Source of the DNA: Triticum aestivum
Taxonomy: Eukaryota > Streptophyta > Magnoliopsida > Poales > Poaceae
DNA length: 64,000 nucleotides
NCBI RefSeq assembly: GCF_018294505.1
Contig: NC_057801.1
Coordinates: forward strand, 202,000,538-202,064,537
Direction of reading: 5' to 3'
The translations under genes were made by a program, and so were the position numbers. Below are positions 45,159 through 55,030 of the stretch, one piece after another; within the stretch, counting starts at the first letter, position 1; every line of letters starts with the position of its first letter. A model generated the notes under the pieces. The model worked only from the letters and a program-made list of their open reading frames with translations. It searched no databases and was not told the DNA's origin.

Positions 45159-48150
45159 CTACTCAAAGATTACATTTCTGGGGCACTCATCCGCAATATC
45201 GCGGGCTCCCTTTAGGATAGTTTTATAATACATTTCAGGCGTGCGATACTCCTTACCCGGTGGCGGTGGGTCCGTGAGAAGCTTCTCCGCATCCAACTTG
45301 CCCCAATGCACCTTTGTGCGGGCAAGGGCCCGACGAGCACCTTCAATACAGGTGGAGCGCTTGATGACCTCCACCCAGGGGCATGCATCCACCAGCCGCC
45401 GCACGAGGCCAAAGTAGCTCCCAGGCATGGCCTGTCCAGGCCACAGCCGGACTATAAGGCCCTTCATGGCCTCCTCAGCTACCTTGTGGAGTTCGACCAG
45501 CTGCTTCAGCTGGTCGCTTGGGGGCACCGGGTGTCCGGCCTCAGCATACTGAGACTAGAAGACTTTTTCCGTCGAGCTCCCCTCCTCGCCACGATAGAAT
45601 GCGGCGGCATCGGATGCACTACGCGGTAGATCTGCAAACGCCCCTGGAGAGCTCCGAATGCGGGTAAGTGTCAGGTATTTTACATTAACATGCTTGCTTT
45701 GCATGAAAAATGCCTTACCCGCCGCTATCTTCTTTACATCTTCAAGCTCCTGAAGGGCCTTATGGGCCTCGGCCTTGGCGGACTTGGCACTTTCGAGAGC
45801 CGAGGCAAGCTCGGACTCTTGAGTCTTGGAGTCGCGCTCCAAACTCTCATGCTTCTCCATGAGAGCCTGGAGCTCTTGCCGTACTTCCTCCACCCGTGCC
45901 TCCTGCTTCTCTCGCTCTTCCCGCTCCGCGGCCGCACTGCGTTCGGCCGCGGACACAGCCTCCTTTAGGGCTGCCACCTCGTTCGTGGCCCCTGCAATAC
46001 CCATATTATCCTTGTTAATTTTATTGCAACCAAAATCCTTTTCTGTAAGGTAACTATTCAAAGTGGTGTGACTCACCTTCTTTGTCCTCGAGCTGCTTCT
46101 TGGCATGGCCGAGCTCTTGCTCGGACCGCTCAAGATCTTTCTTCAACACATCGACCTCCGCCGATAGTGCGGCAGAGGTCAGCAGCGCAGCCTGCAAACC
46201 CATATTGACATATTTTAAGCAACCCTGCGTATATCTTGTTAGATCCTCAGTCCGGCTTTTCTTTCCGAACACCGAACTGAGCATCAGGGGCTAGTGTCTA
46301 TGCGGTATTACATTACATAATTTTAACTTCTTACCTCAAAGCCTGTTAGAAGGCTGCTGCAGGCTTCGGTCAGCCTGCTTTTTGCGAGCTGAACATTTTG
46401 AATCACCGCACTCATGATAGTGCGGTGTTCTTCCTTGATGGAGGCGCCTTTAAGCGCTTCCAGCAAGTTATCCGGCGCCTCCGGTTGGACGGAGGTCGTC
46501 GGTGTCACGGTCTTGCCCTTCTTTCCAAGGGGCCGCTTGCCGGACTCTGGAACCACTGCAGGTTCCTATGTAGAGCCCGGCGCAAAGTCCGGGAGGCTGC
46601 CTGACGGCGCCTCCGGAGCCTCCTCCTGATGGGTCCCTCTCTGGGATCCCACCTCGACGTCCTCGTCGGCGCGTGGGGTAGAGGCAGTCGAAGTGAATCC
46701 ACATCCGACGGGGCCAACGACCCGCTCGATGAATCGGGGAGATCGTCATCGGCCGGACTACGGACAGAATGCGGCATTAAGGACACTACGCGACACGAAA
46801 GAAATTGCATATAAAGGATCCAGATACTTACGATCTTGCCGGACGCCTGGCCCTTGGAGGCCACTCATCATTGCCAACGGTGGTGTTGGCGAAACTGTCC
46901 GGGGGGATAGTCCTCCCCCTCTTGGACCCTTCGGCCTCCCCTATTGGGGAAGCCTTCCTCTTCTTCTCTCCCTCCTCCGGGAGAGAATCCTCCTCCTCCT
47001 CTTCTTCTTCGGGGGAGGAGTCCACCTCGTCGTCAGACGCCTGATTGCGGGAACTCTTTCGAGTCCCCGCGGCCACCTTCTTGGCCTTATTCTCCGGCAC
47101 CACGTGCGGTGCCGGAACCAGCAGCCTTGCTAAACGGGCGTTCTCTGGGTCTTCTGGCATGGGAGCCGGGCTGATAAGTAGCTTGGCCTTCTCCATCCAT
47201 TCCTGTCAAAGGAAAAGACAAAATGAAACCCCTCTAGAATCAATTTGATTACCACAAGTGTCCCGTAAAGGGGTTGAATCACTTACCTCGTCAGCCGGAT
47301 GCTGCGAGCGAAATCCGCGATCTTCTGTCGCGGATGCGGGGGCTTCGGCGCCCTTAAACAGCACCCTCCAGGCGCCTTCGTATGTCGTATCGAAGAGCCC
47401 GCTTAGCGCCTGGTGCTGTTCCGGATTGAACTCCCACAAATTAAATGCCCGTTCTTGGCATGGGAGGATCCGGCGGATGAGCATGACTTGGACCATGTCG
47501 ACGAGCCTAAGCTTACCGCTCACCAGCTTCTGGATGCAGGCTCGGAGTCCCGTCAGCTCCTTCGGATTGCCCCACAACAAGCCCTTCTCTTTCCAGGAGG
47601 TGAGCTGCGTGGGGACGCCAGATCTAAACTCGGGGGCCGCCGCCGATGTGGGCTTGCACGGCTCGGTAATGTAGAACCACCCTGATTGCCACCCCTTGAC
47701 GGAGTCCACGAAGGCCCCTTTGAGCCAAAGGACGTTGGGCAACTTGCCCAACATGGCGCCTCCGCATTCCGCTTGCGTGCCCTTCACAACCTTCGGCTTG
47801 ACGTTGAAGGTCTTGAGCCACAGGCCGAAATGGGGCCGGATGCAGAGGAAGGCCTCGCACACGACGATAAACGCCGAGATGTTGAGGATGAAGTTCGGCG
47901 CCAGATCGTGGAAATCCAGGCCGTAGTAAAACATGATCCCCCGGACAAATGGGTGCAGTGGAAGTCCCAGTCCGCGGAGGAAGTGGGGGAGGAAGACGAC
48001 CCTCTCATGGGGCCCAGGGGTAGGGATGAGCTGCCCCTCGTCGGGCAGCCGATGCGCGATATCGCCGGAAAGGTATCCGGTGCTGCGCAGTTTGGTGATG
48101 TGCTCCTCCTTAACGATGGAGGCCAACCATTTGCCTCCCGCTCCGGACAT
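45159..48150 (-). CDS. Antisense six-exon gene of the pol-less Gypsy
   Basis: ATG at 48150. Exons inferred from open frames and splice sites: 48150-47287 (donor GAG/GTAAGT), 47202-46832 (acceptor TTTGACAG, donor GTAAGT), 46757-46335 (donor GAG/GTAAGA), 46191-46077 (donor GTGAGT), 45991-45719 (acceptor TTGCAG, donor GTAAGG), 45631-45159 (acceptor TTTGCAG). Phases agree across the junctions I could test. Exon 1 encodes 288 residues resembling the 'putative gypsy-type transposon' domain (Pfam PF04195, from memory), with IVVCEAFLCIRPHFGLW as signature. Exon 2 is acidic then basic, with a KKRKAS nuclear-signal-like stretch. Exons 4-5 are strongly coiled coil. Exon 6 matches 1-213. Stops at 46568-46566 and 45557-45555 and a frameshift in exon 3 damage this copy. 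The function is unknown. Confidence 0.78.
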
Positions 48151-48263
48151 ATTCGGAGAAGGTTGGGGCGAGATGCGCAAGCTTGGGCGTTGGAGCTTGA
48201 GTACGCGGAGATGGATAAGCAAAGGAGGAAGAAGGCGTAGGTGAGAAGGTAAATCCTTATCCC

Positions 48264-48272
48264 TTATATATA
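48264..48272 (-). promoter_or_regulatory. TATA box of the antisense gene
   Basis: On the minus strand the sequence is CCTATATATAAGGG, about 115 bp before the ATG at 48150. That is the right distance for a core promoter with a short leader. It lies inside the element, not in the LTR. Confidence 0.65.
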
Positions 48273-48704
48273 GGCGGACGAAAACTATGCGTCCCCACCG
48301 GCCTGATAAAACTCGCTTATCTCCCAAGCGCCACCATCAATGGCGCGGTTGGGTTACCCATATCCGTATTGATGAGAATCCCGGAATAAGTGGAACACGA
48401 TCTCTGCTTCGACAAGACGTGCCAAGGAAACCGCTTCGCTAAACGTGCTGAGATGGTATAGTAAAAAACGATTCAAACAAAGGCTTGGTAGCGGTGTGAT
48501 GTCACGCCGCATAATACGTCAGCAGATTGGACTAGTGTACATTTTATTATCTCTACGGGGGAATGTGGAATTTATTTTGCAGAGCCGGACACTATCCTGG
48601 TGTTCATGATCTTCTCAGGATTATTCAAGGAAGGAACCCGCCTTGCAATGCCGAACATTATGCGCGCCGGACTTATCGTCATTGAAGCCTGGTTCAGGGG
48701 CTAC

Positions 48705-49184
48705 TGAGGGAGTCCTGGACTAGGGGGTGTCCGGACAGCCGGACTATCATCGTCCGCCGGACTCCAAGACTACGAAGATACAAGATTGAAGACTCCGTCC
48801 CGTGTCCGGATGGGACTTTCCTTGGCGTGGAAGGCAAGCTTGGCGATACGGATATGTAGATCTCCTACCATTGTAACCGACTCTGTGTAACACTAGCCTC
48901 CCCCGGTGTCTATATAAACCGGAGGGCTTTAGTCCGTAGGACAACATACATTACAACAATCATACCATAGGCTAGCTTTAGGGTTTAGCCTCCTTGATCT
49001 CGTGGTAGATCCACTCTTGTACTACCCATATCATCAATATTAATCAAGCAGGACGTAGGGTTTTGCCTCCATCAAGAGGGCCCGAACCTGGGTAAAACAT
49101 CGTGTCCCTCGTCTCCTGTTACCATCTGCCTAGACGCACAGTTCGGGACCCCCTACCCGAGATCCGCCGGTTTTGACACCGACA
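48705..49184 (+). repeat. 3' LTR of Tat-like Gypsy
   Basis: 480 bp, starting tgagggagtcc and ending caccgaca, followed by target duplication actca. Differences from the 5' LTR are about five single bases and a 5-bp indel. Confidence 0.93.
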
Positions 49185-49189
49185 ACTCA

Positions 49190-50400
49190 TGCTTTTGAAA
49201 ATGAAACAGAAGGCTTGGGGTCTCCACATGGAGGCTCAGTTTAAGGATATTGGCGGAAATATCTTTGTATTCTGCTTTGGTGGTGAAGGAGATGGGAACA
49301 CCCGTTAAATAATGAATCATGGCAATTTGACTTTAACATTTTAGTGCTGAAGGATCATGAGGGGAATACGAGGCCATCTAAGATGGTTTTTGATATTGTT
49401 GAAGTTTGGGTTCGAGTCATGGACCTACCACCAGATAAATTCTTGGAAAATTTTGGAAAGGCCCTTGGAAATTTTCTTGGGGAGGTGATCAAAGTAGATG
49501 TGGAGAAAGATGGTTTTGCAAGAGGAAAGCACCTCCGTGTTCATGCAAGATACCTTTAGATGAGTTGCCAGTGAGGGATTTATTCTTAAGGTCTTCATCG
49601 GAAGTCTAAATTGGTATTTTCTTTGATTTATCATACAAGAAGATTCCGCACTTCTGTTGAGAATGTGGTCGGCTCGTTCATTTAGATGGTGTTTGTGAGC
49701 CACTGGTGAAATCTAGCTCCCAATGGGAGAATGGTTGAGGGATGCATCTTTGGGCTTAAGGGTGGATTCAATAGGATGGTGTCTAGCAACACCAACAATT
49801 TTGGTAGCTCGAGGTCGAGTGAGACTAAGCATGGGAGACACATGTGTGCTACTATCCGAGACCTTCCAACCAAGCATAACCTACATCGAGAGTTCATGTC
49901 CTCTAGTACCTCTCGCACTGGCGGGGAGTAAAGGGTCGAATAGGAGGAGGTCAGTATCCTGAGTAAGTTCAAGCACAACCAGGGGAGAACAAAGATACGG
50001 ACTTGAGACAATATTTAGAGGAGAAATGTGAAAGGGAGGTGAGGCATGACCTGCACCAGCGACTTGCCCAGAGGAGCTTTGCAAAGTAATAGTACAACAG
50101 CAAAGGGACCCCCGCCAAACACACACACGTTCTAGTTTGGAGGATTTAGGGAGGAGAAGGAGAAGTACATATGTATGCAGGTCGAGATAGTTTCATGGTG
50201 AACAACAACACATGACCTCGGCTTATAAAACTAAACCTGCAAAGAGAAAGAGAATGCCTAAGCAGTTATGGACCCAAAGGGAGATTCAAATATGTAGATT
50301 ATTCGTGATGCGTTCATTGGTGATAAGAGGCAAAAAACGACTTTATTATTTGACCGTATGCTTAACAATATTAAAAAAGATTGGCAGACCTTGCCCGATA
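49190..50400 (+). pseudogene. LINE ORF1 (DUF4283-type RNA-binding protein), broken
   Basis: The start reads KAWGLHMEAQFKDIGGNIFVF and then LVLKDHEGNTRPSKMVF, VWVRVMDLPPDKF and a conserved IKVDVEKDGFARGKHLRV (49344-49556). These belong to the N-terminal domain of plant LINE ORF1 proteins, which bind the element RNA. A TAA near 49306 and a stop at 49557 interrupt it. Downstream, a Cys-containing segment near 49650-49690 may be the remains of the zinc knuckle. The last 700 bp are badly decayed. Confidence 0.75.
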
Positions 50401-50409
50401 GGGCAGCTG

Positions 50410-53400
50410 GGAGCAATAAATCTTCTAGCATGGAACTGCCAGGGACTTGGGTTGGACTAGGCAGTTGGTGAATTGTGTGACCTGATTAGGTCTTACAATC
50501 CAATGATGGCTTTCTTAAGCGAAACAAAAAAGTGCTTAGGTACAATGGAGAAGGTTAAGTGTAGCACGGGTTTCAGGTAGGGTGTAGTTGTGGATTGCGT
50601 GGGATGGGGGGAGGATTAGCACTCTGGTGGAGGGATAACGTGCAAGTATCAATTAGGGCATGGTGACAGTACTATTTAGATCCTTCTATTTATGTTGAGG
50701 GTAAAGCATGTAGGTTCACTAGAATCTACGGGGAGCCCTATACTAAGTAGGGACAGAAAACATGGGTAACGATCCATTACCTTAGGGATCAACATGACCT
50801 ACCATGGCTCTGTGCAGGAGACTTTAGTGAGGTTTTATTTCAATCAGAACAGCTAGGTGGGAACCCGAGAAGCTTTTGTGCATATGGAGGGAATTAGGGA
50901 ATGCTTTTCCGACAATGTCTTAGAAGACCTTGGATTCTCAGGGTACCCGTATATGTGCGATAACAAGAGAGATGTGGAGGAGGACATACAAGTCAGACTA
51001 GGCCGGGCCACATGCAATGATGCCTTCATGCAAATGTTTCCGGAGACGTCGGTCGAGAATGTTTCAATGGAGGAACCGGAACATGCAACACTATTCATTC
51101 GAGATCCAGTGGCACCAGTCACTAGTATTAATACAGAGAGAAGGACTTTTAGGTTTGAAGAGATGTAGACCCTACATGACTAGTATGACACCATGGTGAA
51201 TGAAGCATGCATGTCATCCGAGCAATAGTGGTTTGATAGGCCTGGATGTAGTTTGCAAGAAAATCAATGTGGTCACAAGGGACATGCGGGCTTGGAGTCC
51301 AGAGGTCTTTGGATCAATCATGCGCCAAATTGGGAAGCTCAAACAGTAGTTGTGTGGCGCAACGGAAAAGGCCACACAAACTGGTTACCTGTAGGAGGTA
51401 AGGGTGATCGAACAATAGCTCCATGATATATACAAGAGTGAGAGAGGAGGTGATGTACATGAAACACTGCCAGGGCATCACATAGGAAGAGGAAGAACAC
51501 TGCTAGGGATTTGTTGCGGGAGGATGGGACCTGATGCACCACCGACAAAGAGATGAGGCACATGGCTTCCAGCTTCTACAAGAAGTTGCCCACGTTGGAA
51601 GGGTCGATGGAGTTCGGAGTGACTACTTCAAAATTGAAGGAATAGTCTTGGAAGATATGAATGTGATATTGACAAGAGTCACCACAAATGAAAAATTGAG
51701 AGAGAATTGTTCCAAATGGGGCTGAATAAAGCAGCCTCCAAATGGCCTCCCACGATGTTTTATCAACGACACTAGCCATTAATATGAGAGGATGTTTGCA
51801 ATGTTGGGGAACGTAGTATGCAATTTCAAAAAAAAATCCTACAGTCACGCAAGACCTATCTGGGAGATGCATAGCAACAAGAGGGGGCGAGTGTGTCCAT
51901 GTACCCTCATAGACCGAAAGCGGAAGCATCAGCTAACGCAGTTGGTGTAGTCAAACGTCTTCACAATCCGACCGATCCAAGTACCGAACATATGGCACCT
52001 CCGTGTTCAGCACACGTTCATCTCGATGACGTCCCTCGAACTCTTGATCCAGTAGAGGGTCGAGGGAGAGTTCTGTCAGCACGACGGTGTGGCGACGGTG
52101 TTGATGATGTGATCCGCGCAGGGCTTTGCCTAAGCACTACAATGCTATGACCGGAGGTGTAAACTGTGGAGGGGGGCACCGCACACGGCAAAGAACAATT
52201 GATGTGTCTTTGGGGTGCCCCCAGCCCACATATATAAAGGAGGAGAGGGAGGAGGCCGGCGGCCTAGAGGGGGCGCGCCTAGGGGGAGCCCAACTAGGAT
52301 TCCCAATCCTAGTTGGTCTCCCTTTCCTATTCCAAGAAGGGGAAGGAGGGAAGGAGAGTGAGAGAGAGAGAGGGAAAGAGGGGGCCGCACAATTCGTACT
52401 CCCTTGGGGGGGCCACCCTGCGGGCTCCCCTCTCCTACTCCCTTATGGCCCATTAAGGCCCATAACTTCGCCGGGGGGTTCCGGTAACCCCTCGGTTCCC
52501 CAATAAATATCTGAAATGTCCTGAAACCATTCCGGTGTCCGAATACCTTCATCCAGTATATCAATCTTTATGTCTTGACCATTTCAATACTCCTAGTCAT
52601 GTCCGTGCTCTCATCCAGGACTCCGAACAAACTTCGGTCATCAAAAACAAATAAAACTTAATACAAATCGTCATCGAACATTAAGCGTGCGGACCCTACG
52701 GGTTCGGGAATTATGTAGACATAATCATCTTCGATCAATAACCAATAGCAAAACCTAGATGCTCATATTGGCTCCTACATATTCTACGAAGATCTTTATC
52801 GGTCAAACCGCACAACAACATACGTTATTCCCTTTGTCATCGGTATGTTACTTTCCCGAGATTCGATCGTTAGTATCATCATAGTTCAATCTCGTTGCCG
52901 GCAAGTCTCTTTACTCGTTCTGTAATGCTTCATCCTATAACTAACTCATTAGTCACATTACTTTCAAGGCTTATAGTGATGAGCATTATCGAGAGGGCCC
53001 AGAGATACCTCTCCGATACACGGTGTGACAAATCCTATTCTTGATCTATGCCAACCCAACAAACACCTTCGGAGACACCTGTAGAGCATCTTTATAATCA
53101 CCCAGTTACGTTGTGACGTTTGATAGAACACAAGGTGTTCCTCCGGTATTCGGGAGTTGGATAATCTCATAGTCATAGGACCATGTATAAGTCATGAAGA
53201 AAGCAGTAGCCATAAAACTGTAACGATCATAATGCTAAGCTAATGGATGGGTCTTGTCCATCACATCATTCTCTAATGATGTGATCCCGTTCATCAAATG
53301 ACAACACATGTCTATGGTTAGGAAACATAACCATCTTTGATTAACGAACTAGTCAAGTAGAGGCATACTAGGGACAATATGTTTTATCTATGTATTCACA

Positions 53401-53631
53401 CATGTACTAAGTTTTCGGTTAATACAATTCTAGCATGAATAATAAACATTTATCATGATATAAGCAAATATAAATAACAACTTTATTATTGCCTCTAGGG
53501 CGTATTTCCTTCATGCAAGGTGGTCAAGGATTTTCTTTCCGAAGTGGTGGAAGACAATGCTTTTATTGGCACAGTGATTGTAATGATTACAAAAGTAAAC
53601 TCACTGGAATTCCTTTCCTAGTTTCCGTAAA
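50410..53631 (+). pseudogene. LINE ORF2: endonuclease and start of reverse transcriptase, broken
   Basis: The endonuclease starts INLLAWNCQGLG (50416-50451), followed by FLSETKK, WLCAGDFSEVL (50808-50840) and FSGYPYMCDNKRD, the usual order of APE-type endonucleases of plant LINEs that nick the target. Linker segments follow to 51350. The RT start is recognisable at 51715-51795 (NKAASKWPPTMFYQ) and, after the solo LTR, continues as CKVVKDFLSE to KVNS near 53600. In-frame stops are frequent. The catalytic RT motif is not in the window. Confidence 0.78.
51802..53513 (-). repeat. Second reversed solo LTR of BARE/WIS/Angela-type Copia
   Basis: 1712 bp with the same ends and order as 35708-37414 and the same reversed orientation. 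A perfect 5-bp duplication tgcaa flanks it (51797-51801 and 53514-53518). The internal region is missing. Its removal restores continuity of the LINE RT region. Confidence 0.9.
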
Positions 53632-54964
53632 TGCATCTAGTGCCACCCCTAGTTGGTTTTGGAGTATTGACGACAAACGTGGTTGAGGGACTAATGTGTT
53701 TGTGAGAATTGCACGATAACATAGGTAGTAGTCCCTCATTGATTCGGTTTACCTACTACAGATGACCCCTAAAAATGTGTGAAGACATTGAAGACAATGG
53801 TGGTTTGTGAAGACATTCACGACGAAGATTATGACTTGTGAAGATATTCACTTGAAGACTATGGAGTGCAACGACATAGCTGTTTTGTAGTTTCCTTTAT
53901 TCTTTATTGAGTCAAAGGAACCACCATACTGTTAAGCGGGGTACAAGTGAACAAAGTTAGAGTGACTGAAGTGATGCTCAACCAAATCCTATGTCTTCGA
54001 ATGAAGACAATGAGAGCAAACCTTATCCAGAGCTGGATGGGTCAGCTTTGCTTGTTGCCCAAGCCAAGCTGCCGCGTGTGTTTGAAATCTGACCGTTGGA
54101 CACGTGTCAGTTCCTTAGTGACCCAGGGTCATTTCGGACATATTAGGTCAGGTTGCCTCCTGGCTATAAATAGCCCACCTCCTACACCATAAATTGGTGG
54201 CTGCTAAGAGTTAGTGCACGGCTTTTGTCGTTTGAGAGCAACCCACCTCCGAAGCATTTGAGACAGAGATCCTCGCGAGGACAAAGCCCAAAACACCCAG
54301 ATCCAAAGAGTGTTAGGCATCACTGAAGTCTTTCTATCTACGTGATCTGAAGACTTGTTACACTTGAGGACTATGAATCCTCCAGCCGGTTAGGCGTCAC
54401 ATTCTGAGCATCCAAGAGTCATTGTGGATTGCCGGTGAACGAAGTCTGTGAAGGTTTGGAAGTCTACCTCGAAGACTTACCAAAGTGATTGGGTGAGGAC
54501 TGGGTGTCCTTAGCTCAAGGAGAATAAGGTGAAGACACAGTCTTCTGAGTTCAATCTCAGCCTCCCTAACCAGACGTACAGTTGTCACAGCAACTGGAAC
54601 TGGTCTACCAAATCCTTGTCTTCACCAAGCAACTAGTTCTATCCCCTACTCTCCTTACTTTACAGTTTGTCTTCCTGAAGTCATTGCTTGCCTGCCTGAT
54701 TCATTTGACTTCATTGTGTGAAGACTTATATCTGTTTAGCTACGTACTATCTTCCATACTAATCATGTCTACCTAGTTGTAGTTAGTCTTCGTGCTTTAA
54801 CTGTATTGTATGCTTGACTAATGCTTGCCTAGTGTAGTCTTCATTCCGCTTCTTACTATATAGGCTTATTTTACTTGTTTGTCTTCAAAGCCACCGTGTT
54901 TTGAAGACTTTCATTAAAATCGCCTATTCACCCCCCCCCCTCTAGTCAATAACTAGCACTTTCA
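53632..54964 (+). repeat. 5' LTR of Copia element
   Basis: The right end (ctttca, 54964) is fixed by the primer site two bases later. The left end is placed at tgcatctagtgcc because LINE coding similarity stops there and TG is the expected start. A TATA box (TATAAATA) is at 54165-54172. The hexamer GAAGAC or its complement occurs about 17 times. The 3' LTR is not in the window, so the left end cannot be confirmed. Confidence 0.75.
54165..54172 (+). promoter_or_regulatory. TATA box in Copia LTR
   Basis: TATAAATA within ctggctataaatagccc, about 530 bp into the LTR. Confidence 0.65.
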
Positions 54965-54966
54965 AT

Positions 54967-54978
54967 TGGTATTAGAGC
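54967..54978 (+). other. Primer-binding site (initiator tRNA-Met type)
   Basis: tggtattagagc follows the LTR by two bases. It differs by one base from the canonical plant Copia primer site TGGTATCAGAGC, which pairs with initiator tRNA-Met. Confidence 0.8.
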
Positions 54979-55030
54979 AAGGTACTCCCTTGTTCTGTGT
55001 GATTCGGTTTAACCACCTAGAGTTTTAGCT

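Larger units (their letters stand above)
40152..49184 (+). mobile_element. Complete pol-less Tat-like Gypsy LTR retrotransposon (Fatima-like)
   Basis: The 9033-bp element has LTRs at 40152-40626 and 48705-49184, perfect target duplication actca (40147-40151 and 49185-49189), an uninterrupted gag-protease frame and, instead of pol, a six-exon antisense gene. By eye the LTRs differ by about five substitutions and one 5-bp indel, near 1 percent, so it is the youngest dated insertion here. Without reverse transcriptase or integrase it must have been moved by enzymes supplied by a related autonomous element. Confidence 0.93.
49185..53631 (+). mobile_element. LINE with ORF1 and 5' half of ORF2, interrupted three times
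   Basis: Coding matches run from ORF1 (49190) through endonuclease (50400-51150) into the beginning of the RT region, which is split by the solo LTR at 51802-53513 and resumes at 53519. The left end is hidden by the Gypsy at 40152-49184 and the right end by the Copia LTR starting at 53632, so the rest of this LINE should lie beyond the window. Many stops show it is old, as expected for the host of several later insertions. Confidence 0.82.

Noticed and set aside
47206..48327. 373-codon minus-strand ORF taken as the full antisense protein
   Set aside because: It begins upstream of the likely ATG at 48150 and reads through the donor site at 47286; the spliced model explains the downstream open frames better.
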